64,000 nt of DNA from Acinetobacter sp. S54 (GTDB lineage: Bacteria; Pseudomonadota; Gammaproteobacteria; Pseudomonadales; Moraxellaceae): positions 62,001-126,000 of the forward strand of contig NZ_JACVUI010000007.1 of the NCBI RefSeq assembly GCF_016624945.1. Reading direction: 5' to 3'. Position numbers and translations under genes: made by a program. Numbering within the stretch: position 1 is the stretch's first letter; every line of letters begins with the position of its first letter. Below are positions 63,823 through 64,000 of this stretch, piece by piece. The notes beneath the pieces were generated by a model. That model saw only the letters and a program-made list of their open reading frames with translations. It was not told the origin of the DNA and did no database searches.

Positions 63823-63969
63823 CTATCTTATTATGGATTTTAAATATCCACAGTATGCTTGCATAATCTTTTTACACTCATTATTGTGATAAACAGCACA
63901 CTCATAATCTGGAAAAACATCATTAAAAACCTTAACCAACGAAATATCCAATAAGCATGAAGAATGCAT
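63823..63969 (-). CDS. Small open frame, 48 codons, uncertain
   Basis: Starts MHSSCLLDISLVK and continues with several Cys residues (CAVYHNNECKK...YCGY) to a TAG at 63823. The composition looks protein-like but there is only a weak ribosome site (AGGCAAG three bases before the ATG). It could be the remnant of a longer gene, since an in-frame TAG lies eight codons upstream. Low confidence. Confidence 0.25.
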   Translation of the reverse strand: MHSSCLLDISLVKVFNDVFPDYECAVYHNNECKKIMQAYCGYLKSIIR

Positions 63970-64000
63970 CAACTTGCCTATGTAAAGCTAAGTAATTTTT

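Noticed and set aside
63757..63840. Zur-type operator ahead of the G3E GTPase gene.
   Set aside because: No palindrome resembling the GTTATA-type zinc box was found in the upstream bases.

Overview
The window reads as chromosomal DNA of an Acinetobacter species. It is AT-rich. It combines a very large trimeric autotransporter of the Ata/AtaA type followed by a TpgA-like BamE+OmpA partner, two tandem CSLREA / GlyGly-CTERM (rhombotarget) proteins, a single LolC/E-type permease beside LolD, the perM-hda cluster divergent from purM-purN, and a competence gene comEC. I saw no rRNA, tRNA, CRISPR, phage or insertion-sequence genes. The species cannot be fixed from sequence reading alone.

Layout. 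0-6 kb: fadH (dienoyl-CoA reductase), a DMT exporter divergent from a LysR regulator, and argG behind a leader hairpin. 6-12.4 kb (minus strand): two secreted beta-helix-like proteins with GlyGly-CTERM tails, hda, and an AI-2E/PerM-type permease. 12.4-14.2 kb: purM-purN, overlapping. 14.2-21.6 kb: alpha/beta hydrolase, SppA peptidase, an LpxL-like acyltransferase converging on comEC, then lolD and lolC/E. 21.6-26 kb: PilZ protein, a second DMT exporter with a YaiI-family gene, a hypothetical protein followed by a 49-residue membrane peptide, and serC. 26.3-31.2 kb: a four-gene export operon (TolC-like, HlyD-like, two ABC-2 permeases) without an ATPase gene. 31.3-40.5 kb (minus strand): the adhesin gene and tpgA-like partner; the adhesin frame is interrupted by one in-frame TGA at codon 400. 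40.8-45.6 kb: 5-formyl-THF cyclo-ligase, lon, a candidate small RNA with its own terminator, rlmH, and a DODA-type dioxygenase. 45.9-53.8 kb: cold-shock-domain protein, an Fsr-like MFS pump divergent from an AraC regulator across an inverted repeat, a glutaminase-STAS fusion, a peptide deformylase, a small membrane protein, a second MFS transporter, an esterase, and pnuC overlapping a small hypothetical gene. 53.9-59.1 kb: acyltransferase-3 protein and pgaB-pgaC-pgaD with no pgaA. 59.4-64 kb: hypothetical protein, FKBP isomerase with yaeQ, a dicarboxylate/amino-acid:cation symporter, and a G3E (CobW/COG0523) GTPase.

Most of this is core metabolism and envelope biogenesis. The accessory, surface-related parts hold the most interesting observations: the interrupted adhesin with a recent internal 682-bp duplication, the tandem sorted surface proteins, the ATPase-less export operon, and the poly-N-acetylglucosamine operon lacking its outer-membrane porin gene. 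I did not find a clearly new defence or mobile system. Start sites were moved to internal ATGs where the ribosome binding site and family N-terminus favoured them.
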